NCBI GenBank assembly: GCA_029212845.1
Contig: JARGPD010000031.1
Coordinates: forward strand, 385-36,221
Direction of reading: 5' to 3'
DNA length: 35,837 nucleotides
Source: Planctomycetota bacterium
GTDB lineage: Bacteria > Planctomycetota > UBA1135 > GCA-002686595
Under the pieces are notes generated by a model. The model did not search any database. It was not told the DNA's origin and was given only the letters and a program-made list of their open reading frames with translations. This document shows positions 11,502-20,155 of the stretch, one piece after another (the first letter of the stretch is position 1; every line of letters starts with the position of its first letter). The position numbers and the translations under genes were made by a program.

Positions 11502-13241
11502 ATGCAAGCCCCGAAATCGCTCCTCGCGATCGCCGCCGCGACGCTCCTCTGCCTCCCGGGCAGCGCCCAGGACTCCCGCCCCGCGGACGCGCCTGCCGCT
11601 CCGGTCGCCCTGGCCACGACGGCCACGCCCGGGACCTCGGTCCCGGCCGCCATGAAGGTGCTCGTCCCGGACGACGCCACCATCTTCGCGATGACGAGCC
11701 CGCTCAGCGAGCTCGAGCGCGTGGTGGCCTCGATCGCCGAGGACGTCAACCCCGACATGGCCGGCATGGTGTCGGTCGACATGCTGCTGCAGCTGGCGAT
11801 GCCCCCCGGCTTCGACGGCTCGGCCATCGATCGCTCGCGACCCGTCGGCGTGGCCGTCGGCCCGATCTCGATGGCCGCCGAGCCCCAGATCTACGCCCTG
11901 ATCCCGACCGCGAACCCCGATGCGATCAAAGCCGCCCTGCCCGGTGGCGCCGAGCGCTACGCCACCCGCGTCAGCGACGGCTACATCGGCGTGACCATGG
12001 GCCTCGCCTACGGCAACAGCACCGGCGCCTCGAGCCTGCTGCAGAACATGCCCGCCGGCCTGATCACGGTCAACGTGGACATGGAGACCCTGCTGACCGA
12101 CTTCCGCCCGATGATCGACTTCGGGCTCCAGATGGCGCGCATGCAGATGGAATCCGCCTCCGAGGAGATCAACGCCGCGTCCGGCTACCCCGGCATGGAC
12201 ATCGTCGAGATGATGGAGGTCTACTTCGGCATGCTCGACGGCTTCCTCGACTCGGTCGTCGAGATGCGCATGAGCCTGGACATCCAGGAGACCCTGCTCG
12301 ACATGCGCGTCGAGTACGCGGTCGGCGAGGGCAGCCCGATGTCGAGCTTCGCCGGCACCGGTGACCTCGACCTCGACCGCTTCCTGCCGCTGCTCGGCAA
12401 CGAGTCCTTCGCCATGCTGATGGGCGCCGACATGGGCGAGCTCATGGAGAAGTCGATGCCCTTCATGGAGGCGATCTTCGACACCTACCCCCAGCCGATG
12501 GGTGACGGCCTGCGCGAGTCCATGGACTCGATGCAGTCGCTGTACTCGATGTTCGGCACGGGCATGGCCGCCTCCGGCGACTTCACCGATAAGGGCCTGA
12601 CCTTCGCCGCCTACTTCGACGGCGCCCAGTACGACCAGCTGATGGTCGAGTACGACAAGATGCTGAAGGCCCCCTACATGGCGGCCATGGGCATGCACTA
12701 CGTCGACACCAAGAAGGGGCGCCTCGGCGAGATCGAGCTGACGCGCTACACCTTCGACTACGACGTCGCGACCCTGCTCGGCATGACCGGCGAGGAGCTC
12801 GACGAGGCCTCGATGGCCGAGATGGAAGCCGTGCTGCGCGCCATGTACGGTGAGCAGATGGTGACCACCTTCGCCAAGTCCGGCGACATGGCCGTGCTGA
12901 CCCTCGGCGGCGGCGACGAGTACCTGCAGGAGGCCATCGGCCGCCTCGACAACCCGACCCGCGTCCCCGAGGACATGCAGCGCCTCGCCGGCCTGGCCAA
13001 GACGACCAACCCGTTCATGGCCTACCGCATGGACCTCGGCAAGCTGATCACCACGATGATCCCGATGCTCGAGTCCAACCTCGGCGCCCCCTCCAGCGGC
13101 ATGGAGATGTTCGAGGGCACCTCGCTGCCCATGAACATGTACTTCGGGGCCAGCCCCAAGTCCTGGACGGGCGGTTTCATGGTCGATCTGGTCCAGGTCA
13201 ACGACTTCGTCGCGATGATGGAGACCCTCGGGGACCTGTAA
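11502..13241 (+). CDS. Methionine-rich secreted protein (paralogue B)
   Basis: A 579-residue protein with a signal peptide (MQAPKSLLAIAAATLLCLPG, cleavage likely near SAQ). It is paralogous to the product of 8976-10751, sharing VPDDAT, NPDMAGM, IDRSRP, a GDGY/GGY-IG segment and the C-terminal NPFMAYRMDLG block. By hand count it has about 57 methionines (about 10%), against about 4% in the paralogue and 2-3% in usual proteins. They are spread over the whole chain, often as GM, SM, PM and EM. Metal binding or an oxidant sink are possible but unproven. The upstream gap 11311-11501 is lower in GC than the genes and probably holds its promoter. Confidence 0.85.
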   Translation: MQAPKSLLAIAAATLLCLPGSAQDSRPADAPAAPVALATTATPGTSVPAAMKVLVPDDATIFAMTSPLSELERVVASIAEDVNPDMAGMVSVDMLLQLAMPPGFDGSAIDRSRPVGVAVGPISMAAEPQIYALIPTANPDAIKAALPGGAERYATRVSDGYIGVTMGLAYGNSTGASSLLQNMPAGLITVNVDMETLLTDFRPMIDFGLQMARMQMESASEEINAASGYPGMDIVEMMEVYFGMLDGFLDSVVEMRMSLDIQETLLDMRVEYAVGEGSPMSSFAGTGDLDLDRFLPLLGNESFAMLMGADMGELMEKSMPFMEAIFDTYPQPMGDGLRESMDSMQSLYSMFGTGMAASGDFTDKGLTFAAYFDGAQYDQLMVEYDKMLKAPYMAAMGMHYVDTKKGRLGEIELTRYTFDYDVATLLGMTGEELDEASMAEMEAVLRAMYGEQMVTTFAKSGDMAVLTLGGGDEYLQEAIGRLDNPTRVPEDMQRLAGLAKTTNPFMAYRMDLGKLITTMIPMLESNLGAPSSGMEMFEGTSLPMNMYFGASPKSWTGGFMVDLVQVNDFVAMMETLGDL

Positions 13242-13301
13242 GTCAGCAGTAAGCGGGGTTGGCGGGACTTTCGAATAGACCCGTCGTCCCCAGAACCTCC
13301 T

Positions 13302-13348
13302 AGGATTCGGGCTGTTCGGGACGCCAACCCCCGAACAGCCCGAACCCT
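13302..13348 (+). promoter_or_regulatory. Stem-loop ending at a start codon
   Basis: TTCGGGCTGTTCGGG (13306-13320) and CCCGAACAGCCCGAA (13330-13344) are perfect 15-base reverse complements around a 9-base loop. After one A/C mismatch, AGG and CCT add three more pairs, so the stem ends at 13348, directly before the ATG at 13349. In mRNA it would cover the whole ribosome-binding region. It could control translation, or partly end transcription from upstream. Confidence 0.6.
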
Positions 13349-14101
<753 letters not shown>

Positions 14102-14131
14102 GCCAACACCAACAACGAAGCCCCGCGACGT

Positions 14132-14160
14132 GGGCCCGACGTCTCTCGGACGCCGGGCCC
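14132..14160. terminator. Terminator-like hairpin between convergent genes
   Basis: GGGCCCGACGT (14132-14142) pairs with ACGCCGGGCCC (14150-14160) with one mismatch and a 7-base loop, followed by GCTTCCTT. It lies between the stop of the poly-glycine gene (14101) and the stop of the hybrid kinase gene (14173), and could serve both. Confidence 0.6.
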
Positions 14161-14172
14161 GCTTCCTTAGGT

Positions 14173-15429
14173 TCACTCCACCGGGGGGCGCAGGGTTGGC
14201 GGCAGCCAGATGCGCAGCAGCGAGCGCAGGCGCTCGAGGCCTAGAGGCAGGGTCAGGTAGTCGTCCATGCCGGCGCGCAGGCAGTCCTGGCGCAATTCCG
14301 AGCTGTTCTCGGCGATCAGCGCGATGGTCGGAAGCGAGACGTAGGCCTCCCCCGCGCCACCCTCGCGGATGCACCCCGTGACCCCATGGGCATCGAGCTC
14401 GGGCGCCATGCAGTCCACCAGCAAGAGGTCGTAGTCGCCCCGCTGCAGGCTCTCGAGGGCCGCTGGGCCGTCGGCCACGGCCTCGGCCTGGCAGCCGAGC
14501 TGCTCCAGCAGGCCCAGGGCCTCCTGCTGCTTGGCTTCGTCGCCCTCGACCACGAGCACGCGGGCGATGGAGCGCGCCCCAGCATCGCCCTGGCCCTCGG
14601 CCGCCGCTTCCAGCGGGAAGGAGAGGATCGCGGTCGAGCCCTCCCCGCGCCGGCTCTCGAGACCGAAGGCACCGCCCTGGAGCTGGACGAGGCGCCGCAC
14701 GAAGGTCAGGCCTAGCCCGAGACCAGCGCCGCCCGCCTTCTCGAAGGGCTCGCAGACGCGAGCTAGGTCCTCTTCGGCGATCCCGCAGCCGGTGTCCGCC
14801 ACCGAGAGCTGGATCGTCCGAGCCTGGCCCTGGCCGACGACGTCGAGGCCTAGGGCCAGCTTGCCCTCGACCGTGTGCTGGGCCGCGTTCTGGATCAGGT
14901 GGCCGAGCACCTTCCGCAGGTGCCGACCGTCGCCCCGGAGCTGGGCTGGGGCGCCGGCTCCGAGCCGGACCTCGACGACAACCGGAGTGCCCGCCAGCGC
15001 TTCCCGCGCCAGCCCGGCGCAGTCGTCCATCAGCGCCTGGGCCTCGACGGGCTCGTCGCGGACGACGAGGTGGCCGGCGTCCAGACGGCAGTACTCGAGC
15101 ACCTCGTTGAGCACCTCCAGGCACTCCTGACCGGCACTCGATGCGCCGTCGGCGAGCTCCTGGCCCTCGGGCGAGAGCTCGGTGTCCTGCAGCTGTTCGA
15201 GGCACCCGAGCAGACCACCGAGGGCCGTCCGGATGCGCTGGTCGACCTGGATCACGAACTCGGACCCCGAGCGATTCACCGCCTCTAGGGCATGCTGGAC
15301 TTCTTCGACGGACCAGATGTCGGCGCGGAAGGCCTCGAGCTCGGCTTGGAGGATCTGGCGGGCCTGGCGCTCCTCTTGGAGCTCGGCCGCGAGGGACAGG
15401 GATTGGGTCGGGGATTCTTGCTCATTCAT
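14173..15429 (-). CDS. Hybrid histidine kinase/response regulator lacking the phospho-acceptor histidine
   Basis: A 418-residue cytoplasmic protein: N-terminal coiled coil (about 10-50), HisKA-like helices (56-120), a HATPase_c domain (about 165-275) and a C-terminal receiver (about 288-408). The ATP-binding boxes look intact (N box LIQNAAQHT, G1 ADTGCGIAEED, F box CEPFE, G2 GAGLGLGLTFVRRL). The H-box reads SEFVIQVDQRIRTALGG where relatives have S-H-E-I-R-T-P: Gln64 replaces the His. The receiver keeps Asp339 (LLLVDCMAPELD) but has lost one acidic-pocket residue (VVEGDE), the switch Thr (ALIA) and the conserved Lys (YLTLPL). GGAGGG before the ATG at 15429 supports the start. It is probably a non-catalytic signalling scaffold (inference). 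Confidence 0.85.
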   Translation of the reverse strand: MNEQESPTQSLSLAAELQEERQARQILQAELEAFRADIWSVEEVQHALEAVNRSGSEFVIQVDQRIRTALGGLLGCLEQLQDTELSPEGQELADGASSAGQECLEVLNEVLEYCRLDAGHLVVRDEPVEAQALMDDCAGLAREALAGTPVVVEVRLGAGAPAQLRGDGRHLRKVLGHLIQNAAQHTVEGKLALGLDVVGQGQARTIQLSVADTGCGIAEEDLARVCEPFEKAGGAGLGLGLTFVRRLVQLQGGAFGLESRRGEGSTAILSFPLEAAAEGQGDAGARSIARVLVVEGDEAKQQEALGLLEQLGCQAEAVADGPAALESLQRGDYDLLLVDCMAPELDAHGVTGCIREGGAGEAYVSLPTIALIAENSSELRQDCLRAGMDDYLTLPLGLERLRSLLRIWLPPTLRPPVE

Positions 15430-15592
15430 GGGGGGGCCCTCCGGACGCTAGCCGGGTGCAGCATTCCCTTCGGTGGGCTTGGACCCCTTGATGAGCGCTA
15501 ATGCGCCACGGATTGGGCCAAGTCGGCCCATGCTCAAAATTGGGAACCCGGCTAGAGAGCCCGCTCCGGGGCCCGCCAGCCACGATGCCGGC

Positions 15593-17989
15593 CTAGAGGT
15601 CCCTGAAGAAGCCGTGCAGGGGACCCTGGCGGGTGCTGGAGTCGCGGGCGGGGTCGAGGTACACGTCCGCGTCGCCCCCCTCGTCCTGGAACCAGCCCAG
15701 GCTCGTGCCCCCGTGGTACTCGTTGCTCCCCGCCGCGCCGAGCCGGTCCCACAGGTAGGTGTCGACCCCGCCCCGCTCGTGGAAGACGCAGATCGAGTTG
15801 TGGGCCGCGGCCCCCAGCGAGAAGGAACCACCCCGGTAGCGGTCCGCGCCCGAGCGGTCCTCGAACCAGGTCACGCACTCGTCCCAGGCCAGCCCGTGGG
15901 CCACCGCGTGGCGCGTCGTGTAGGAGTCGTCGCCGCCGGCCTCCAGGAAGTAGCCGACCGCCTGGTGGGCCGAGAAGCCCTGGTCGTAGCGCGAGCCGAT
16001 GTAGCTGTCGTCGGCGTCGCCGTGGCTCCACAGCCCGCCGAAGCCGTAGTAGTAGCCGCCGCCCTGGGCGAAGTTGCCGGCCTCGAAGCGGTCCCGACCG
16101 GCCCCGTCGCTGAGCAGCCCGAGCCCCCCCGAGGCGTTGCTGCGGAAGCCGATCCCGCAGCCCTGGCCCCAGCCCTCGAACACACCCGCCGTGCCGTAGC
16201 CCGTCGGGGTGCGCCCCTTGCAGTAGTACTCGTCGTCGCCCCACCCGTCGAGGCACAGGCCGAAGCCCCCCGCGAGCCCCACGCCCTGGCCATAGATCGA
16301 GGCCTCGTACCGGTCTGCCCCGCGGGCGTCGACCAGGGCGCCGACGCCCCAGGCGCCGAGCCCCTGGCCTTGGCTGCCGATCCGGTAGCGGTCGTCGCCA
16401 GCGCCGTCGAGCACGAGGCCCATGCCGAGCATGCCCGCCCCCTGGCTCCAGCGCGTGCCCACGTAGCTGTCGTCGCCCTCGAGGTCGAGCACGAGGCCCA
16501 CGCCGAGCACCCCGGCGCCGATCGAGCCGGCGTGGGTCGACTCGTACACGTCGTCGCCCGCGAGGTCGATGTTGATCGAGACCGGGATGCGCGGGCGGCC
16601 CGCCTGGTTGACCGTCGTGCCCGCGCCATCGGCGTAGAGGTCCGAGCCGCCCAGGTCGATGCGCAGGGCGACCATGCGCTCGGCCGGCAGGTCCTGGCCC
16701 TGGGTGCCATGGCGGTGCACGTCGTCGCCGCGGCCCGCGATCACGATCCGCCCCAGGGGCGTCGACCGGCTGAAGACCTCGGCCTTCCAGAGGTCGTGGC
16801 CCGCCTTGTCCAGCTCCCGCTCGAGCTGCTCCATGTAGTCGGGGTCCAGCAGCGGAGCGAAGAGCCCGGGCACGTCGAAGAGCGGCGCGGGGTCGGCCAG
16901 CTCGCCCGCGGCGATCGTCGCGAGGTTGCGCTCGAAGCGCGCCTTGTCGGGGTCGAGGTGCAGGTAGATGTGCTCGTCGAAGCGGTCGCCGAGGTCGCGC
17001 CAGTGGGCCCGCACGTGCTCGCGGGCAGGCCCATCAACGGCGGCCAGGGAGGCCTCGACCTGGGCGGCGCCGGCCTCGAGCAGCGACTCCATCCAAGCCA
17101 CGTGGAGCTCGAGGTCGTCGCCGGGTTGGGGCCGCTCGAGAGCGCCCGGGGCGACCTTGGGTCCCGGCCCGCCGGTGCGGTCGCCGATGCGCGCGAGGTG
17201 CCGGCCGATGCCGCCCAGGAGCTGCGCGCCCTCGAGGCGCGAGGTGGCCAAGAGGTCCGCGCCGAGGGCCTCCCCCAGGGCCGGCAGGCGCCAGGGCTCG
17301 CGCTGCACGAGCGTGACGAGGTTCGCGCGCGAGCCGTCGCCGTGGTCGGCCAGGCGACCCAGGCGCGCGCGCAGGTCGGCCTGGTCCGCGGTACCACCGG
17401 CGGACGCGAGGGCGGCGGTGACCTCGACCAGCAGCGGGGAATCGGTGGCCGGATAGTGGGCGTAGAGCTCGGCCGTCGGCGGCAGCTTGGCGTGGGTGGA
17501 GTCGGGGCGGCGACCCAGCACGACCTCGCCCAGGTGCCAGCTCCAGTCGACCGCGAGCTGCAGGTCCGTGCGCGCGCCGGCGGGCAGCTCGGCCTCGAGC
17601 TGCGCGAGGTCGGCGGCGGCCACGGGCTGGCCGTCCCGGGTCCAGCTGGCCTCCCGGCGCAGGTAGCCGAGCACCAGCCCGTCGCCCGGCGCGTGCTGGG
17701 CCAGGAGCCCGACGAGCCCCGTGTGGGCCTGGTCGGCCCTGGGTCCCAGCGCTACGGCGTCGACCGTGACCAGCAGGTCGCCGGGCTGCAAGCCCGCATG
17801 ACTAGCCGGACCCGCGGGGACCACCGTGTCGAGGCGCACCGCCGCGCTGGCGTCGGAGGGAACGGCGGCCGCCTGGGCCTCGTCCAGGTCGACGCCGACG
17901 AGGCCAGCCCCGAACCAGGCCTGGGCCTGGCAGAGATCCGGGAGCGCGGCCAGGGACAGGAACGCGGTCAGGGCGAGGGGGAGCTTCAT
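15593..17989 (-). CDS. Secreted PDZ-domain protein with about 12 GDD-Y repeats
   Basis: A 798-residue exported protein. It has a signal peptide (MKLPLALTAFLSLAALPDLC, cleaved near AQA), a PDZ-like domain at about 45-115 (VVPAGPASHAGLQPGDLLVT), a helical middle of about 300 residues, and a C-terminal array of about 12 repeats. Each repeat centres on G-D-D-x-Y or a close variant (AGDDVYE, EGDDSYV, AGDDRYR, RGADRYE, WGDDEYY, GGDDSYT), separated by glycine-rich strands with QG-x-G. Regular spacing of about 25-40 residues suggests a beta-solenoid, perhaps calcium-binding through the Asp residues (inference). Function unknown. It lies 54 bases downstream of the histidine kinase gene on the same strand, so may be its target or share its operon. 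Confidence 0.85.
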   Translation of the reverse strand: MKLPLALTAFLSLAALPDLCQAQAWFGAGLVGVDLDEAQAAAVPSDASAAVRLDTVVPAGPASHAGLQPGDLLVTVDAVALGPRADQAHTGLVGLLAQHAPGDGLVLGYLRREASWTRDGQPVAAADLAQLEAELPAGARTDLQLAVDWSWHLGEVVLGRRPDSTHAKLPPTAELYAHYPATDSPLLVEVTAALASAGGTADQADLRARLGRLADHGDGSRANLVTLVQREPWRLPALGEALGADLLATSRLEGAQLLGGIGRHLARIGDRTGGPGPKVAPGALERPQPGDDLELHVAWMESLLEAGAAQVEASLAAVDGPAREHVRAHWRDLGDRFDEHIYLHLDPDKARFERNLATIAAGELADPAPLFDVPGLFAPLLDPDYMEQLERELDKAGHDLWKAEVFSRSTPLGRIVIAGRGDDVHRHGTQGQDLPAERMVALRIDLGGSDLYADGAGTTVNQAGRPRIPVSINIDLAGDDVYESTHAGSIGAGVLGVGLVLDLEGDDSYVGTRWSQGAGMLGMGLVLDGAGDDRYRIGSQGQGLGAWGVGALVDARGADRYEASIYGQGVGLAGGFGLCLDGWGDDEYYCKGRTPTGYGTAGVFEGWGQGCGIGFRSNASGGLGLLSDGAGRDRFEAGNFAQGGGYYYGFGGLWSHGDADDSYIGSRYDQGFSAHQAVGYFLEAGGDDSYTTRHAVAHGLAWDECVTWFEDRSGADRYRGGSFSLGAAAHNSICVFHERGGVDTYLWDRLGAAGSNEYHGGTSLGWFQDEGGDADVYLDPARDSSTRQGPLHGFFRDL
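15640..16670 (-). repeat. Array encoding GDD-x-Y repeats
   Basis: This part of the PDZ-protein gene encodes about 12 copies of a degenerate unit built on (G/A)-(G/E)-D/S-D-x-Y followed by a QG-x-G-x-x-G strand and an L-x-D turn. The copies are diverged at DNA level, so the repeat is visible mainly in the protein. Boundaries are approximate. Confidence 0.6.
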
Positions 17990-18043
17990 GGTCGGTCGGG
18001 ATCGAAGAGCGGTCCTGCCATGATCAGCGCCTCGCCCCAGGCG

Positions 18044-19459
18044 TCAACGCCCGGCCGCGCCTTCTTGGCCCAAGGCACCCGGGACCCGGGGCAGGCGCAG
18101 CTCGAAGCGGGCGCCCCCGAGCCGGCTCTCCCCCACCACGACCGTGCCGCCCTGGTGCAGGACAGCGCCGCGCACCATCGCCAAGCCCAGGCCGTAGCCC
18201 GCGCGCCGATCGTCCTGGACCGGTCCCTGGAAGAAGGGCTCGAAGATCGACTCGCGCAGGGCCTCGGGCACCCCCGGCCCGCTGTCGTCGACGTGCACGC
18301 AGACCTCGCCGTCGAGGCCCTCGAAGCGGACCTCCACCCGCTGGCCCGCGGGCGTCCAGCTGACGCCGTTGGCGACCAGGTTGCGCACGGCCCGCAGGAC
18401 CCCCTCGCGGTCGCCCTCGAGGCCGAGGTCGCCGGTCGACTCCAGTTGCACCTCGACGCCCTTGCGGCGCGCGCGGGCGAGGTCCGCGCCGAGTCGGATG
18501 GCCGCCTCCTCGCCGAGGTCGAAGCGCTCGTGGGCGTTGCTCAGCTCGTCGCCTTCGCTGGCGAGCTGCAGGAGGTTGTGGATCGCATCGCCCAGGTCGC
18601 GCAGCTCGTCCAGGTTGCTGGTGAGCAGCGCCTGGTCGGTGCGCTCGTCGCGCTGCTTCATCAGGGCCACCTCGGTCTCGCCGATCAGGTTCTGGACCGG
18701 CGAGCGCAGCTCGTGGGCCAGGCCCGCGGTCATCAGGCGGAACCGGTCCGTCCGAACGCGCAGCTCCTCGATGCCCTCCCGGAGCTCGGCCACGAAGGGC
18801 AGCACCTCGACCGGCAGGTCGCCGCCCTCGAGGTGCCCGTCACCCTGGCCCCCGAGCAGGTGCCGAACGCCGACGCTGAGCCCGCCGACCAGGGTCGAGA
18901 CGCGCCCCGCGATCAGGACGCTGAATCCCAGACCGAGGGCCGCGACGACCAGGACGACCGCCAGCATCACCAGCCCGAAGCCGCCCAGGTCCTTGGCCTG
19001 GGCGCGACCGTCGATCAGCACGGCCAGCATGGTGTCGCCGCCGGGACCCCCCTCGAGCTGGTTGGCGCGCCAAGCGATCCAGTCGGCGTCGTCGACGCGC
19101 TGGTCGAGCAGCCTCGGGAAGCCCGGCAGGTGGTCGACGAGGTCCGAGGAGCCCGCCACGGCGATGCGCTCGCCCGAGCGCCAGATCCCGATCGCCATGG
19201 GATACAGCGGGTGCTCCGCGCTGGACTCGGCCAGGAACTCTTCGAGGTAGGCGCCGGGGTCCGTCTCCCCGCGCAGCTCCAGGGCCAGCATCGAGCTGGA
19301 GAACTCGGCCAGCTCTTCCTCCAGGAGGCTCGAGAGCTCGGCGTCCAGGCTGGAGGAGACCAGCAGCGCCGCGGGCACGACGACCAGGATCGCCTGCAGC
19401 AGCACCAGGGCTAGCAGCCAGCGCGAGACCCGACGCCGGATCGACCAGGTCCCGGACAT
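18044..19459 (-). CDS. Membrane sensor histidine kinase
   Basis: A 471-residue sensor kinase: membrane helix 1 (about 13-36), a periplasmic domain (about 37-158), helix 2 (about 160-184), a HAMP-like linker, a HisKA domain with TAGLAHELRSPVQNLIGE (phospho-accepting His about 249) and a HATPase_c domain with VRNLVANGVSWTPAG, VDDSGPGVPE, IFEPFFQG and GYGLGLAMVRG. It autophosphorylates in response to an unknown envelope signal and passes phosphate to the regulator encoded just before it. ATG at 19459 overlaps the TGA of the regulator gene (TGATG), fixing the start and showing coupling. Confidence 0.93.
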   Translation of the reverse strand: MSGTWSIRRRVSRWLLALVLLQAILVVVPAALLVSSSLDAELSSLLEEELAEFSSSMLALELRGETDPGAYLEEFLAESSAEHPLYPMAIGIWRSGERIAVAGSSDLVDHLPGFPRLLDQRVDDADWIAWRANQLEGGPGGDTMLAVLIDGRAQAKDLGGFGLVMLAVVLVVAALGLGFSVLIAGRVSTLVGGLSVGVRHLLGGQGDGHLEGGDLPVEVLPFVAELREGIEELRVRTDRFRLMTAGLAHELRSPVQNLIGETEVALMKQRDERTDQALLTSNLDELRDLGDAIHNLLQLASEGDELSNAHERFDLGEEAAIRLGADLARARRKGVEVQLESTGDLGLEGDREGVLRAVRNLVANGVSWTPAGQRVEVRFEGLDGEVCVHVDDSGPGVPEALRESIFEPFFQGPVQDDRRAGYGLGLAMVRGAVLHQGGTVVVGESRLGGARFELRLPRVPGALGQEGAAGR

Positions 19460-20139
19460 CAACCGAGGTCCTTGACGAAGCGGTAGCCCTGGCCGGTCAC
19501 CGTCTGGATGTGCGCGCGACCGCCCTCGCCGAGGCGTCGGCGTACCCGGGCGATGTGCACGTCGACGACGTTGGTGCCCGGGTCGAACTGGATGTTCCAG
19601 ACCTGGCGCAAGAGCTCGGTGCGATCGAGCACCTGGCCCTCGGCGCCGATCAGCGCCATCAGGAGGGCGTACTCGCGCGGGCTGAACTCGACCACGCGGC
19701 CCTGGACCTCGACCCGGCGCAGGAGCGGGTCGATGACCAAGCTGCCGAAGGTGATCGGGCCGGAGCGGGTGGCCTGGGAGTGGCGCCGGGCGACGACCTC
19801 GACCCGCGCGACGAGCTCCTCGAAAGCGAAGGGCTTGATGATGTAGTCGTCGCCGCCGAGGGTCAGGCCGCGCACGCGATCCTCGACGCTGCCCTTGGCG
19901 GTCACGAAGATCACGGGCGTGCGATCACCGCGGCCGCGCAGCTCCTCGATCAGCTCCCAGCCCGTGGCCTCGGGCATCATCACGTCGAGCAGGATCAGCT
20001 CGAAGTCATGACCCGCTGCGAGCTGTTCGAGCGCGGGCCCGGCCCCGGCGGCCAAGGTCGGCGCGTGCCCCTTGGCGGCGAGCCCGTCCCCGATCAGGCT
20101 GCGCAGCTTCGGATCGTCATCGACTACGAGGATCTTCAT
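19459..20139 (-). CDS. OmpR/PhoB-family response regulator
   Basis: A 226-residue two-domain regulator. The receiver has the acidic pocket VVDDDP, phospho-accepting Asp52 (LILLDVMMP), Thr80 (VIFVTAKG) and Lys102 (YIIKPF). The C-terminal winged helix has the typical SPREYALLMALI, VWNIQFDPGTNVVDVHIARV and TVTGQGYRF. It binds DNA when phosphorylated by the coupled kinase. Targets are unknown; the genes in the same block, a beta-helix protein 16 bases upstream and the PDZ/GDD-Y protein downstream, are natural candidates. Confidence 0.95.
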   Translation of the reverse strand: MKILVVDDDPKLRSLIGDGLAAKGHAPTLAAGAGPALEQLAAGHDFELILLDVMMPEATGWELIEELRGRGDRTPVIFVTAKGSVEDRVRGLTLGGDDYIIKPFAFEELVARVEVVARRHSQATRSGPITFGSLVIDPLLRRVEVQGRVVEFSPREYALLMALIGAEGQVLDRTELLRQVWNIQFDPGTNVVDVHIARVRRRLGEGGRAHIQTVTGQGYRFVKDLG

Positions 20140-20155
20140 CCTGCGAGGGTAGCAC

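Noticed and set aside
15473-19414. A 1313-residue open frame on the plus strand
   Set aside because: It is the mirror of the PDZ-repeat protein and the histidine kinase on the minus strand. It has no domain, is rich in Val, Ala, Arg and Gly, and long antisense frames are expected at this GC content.
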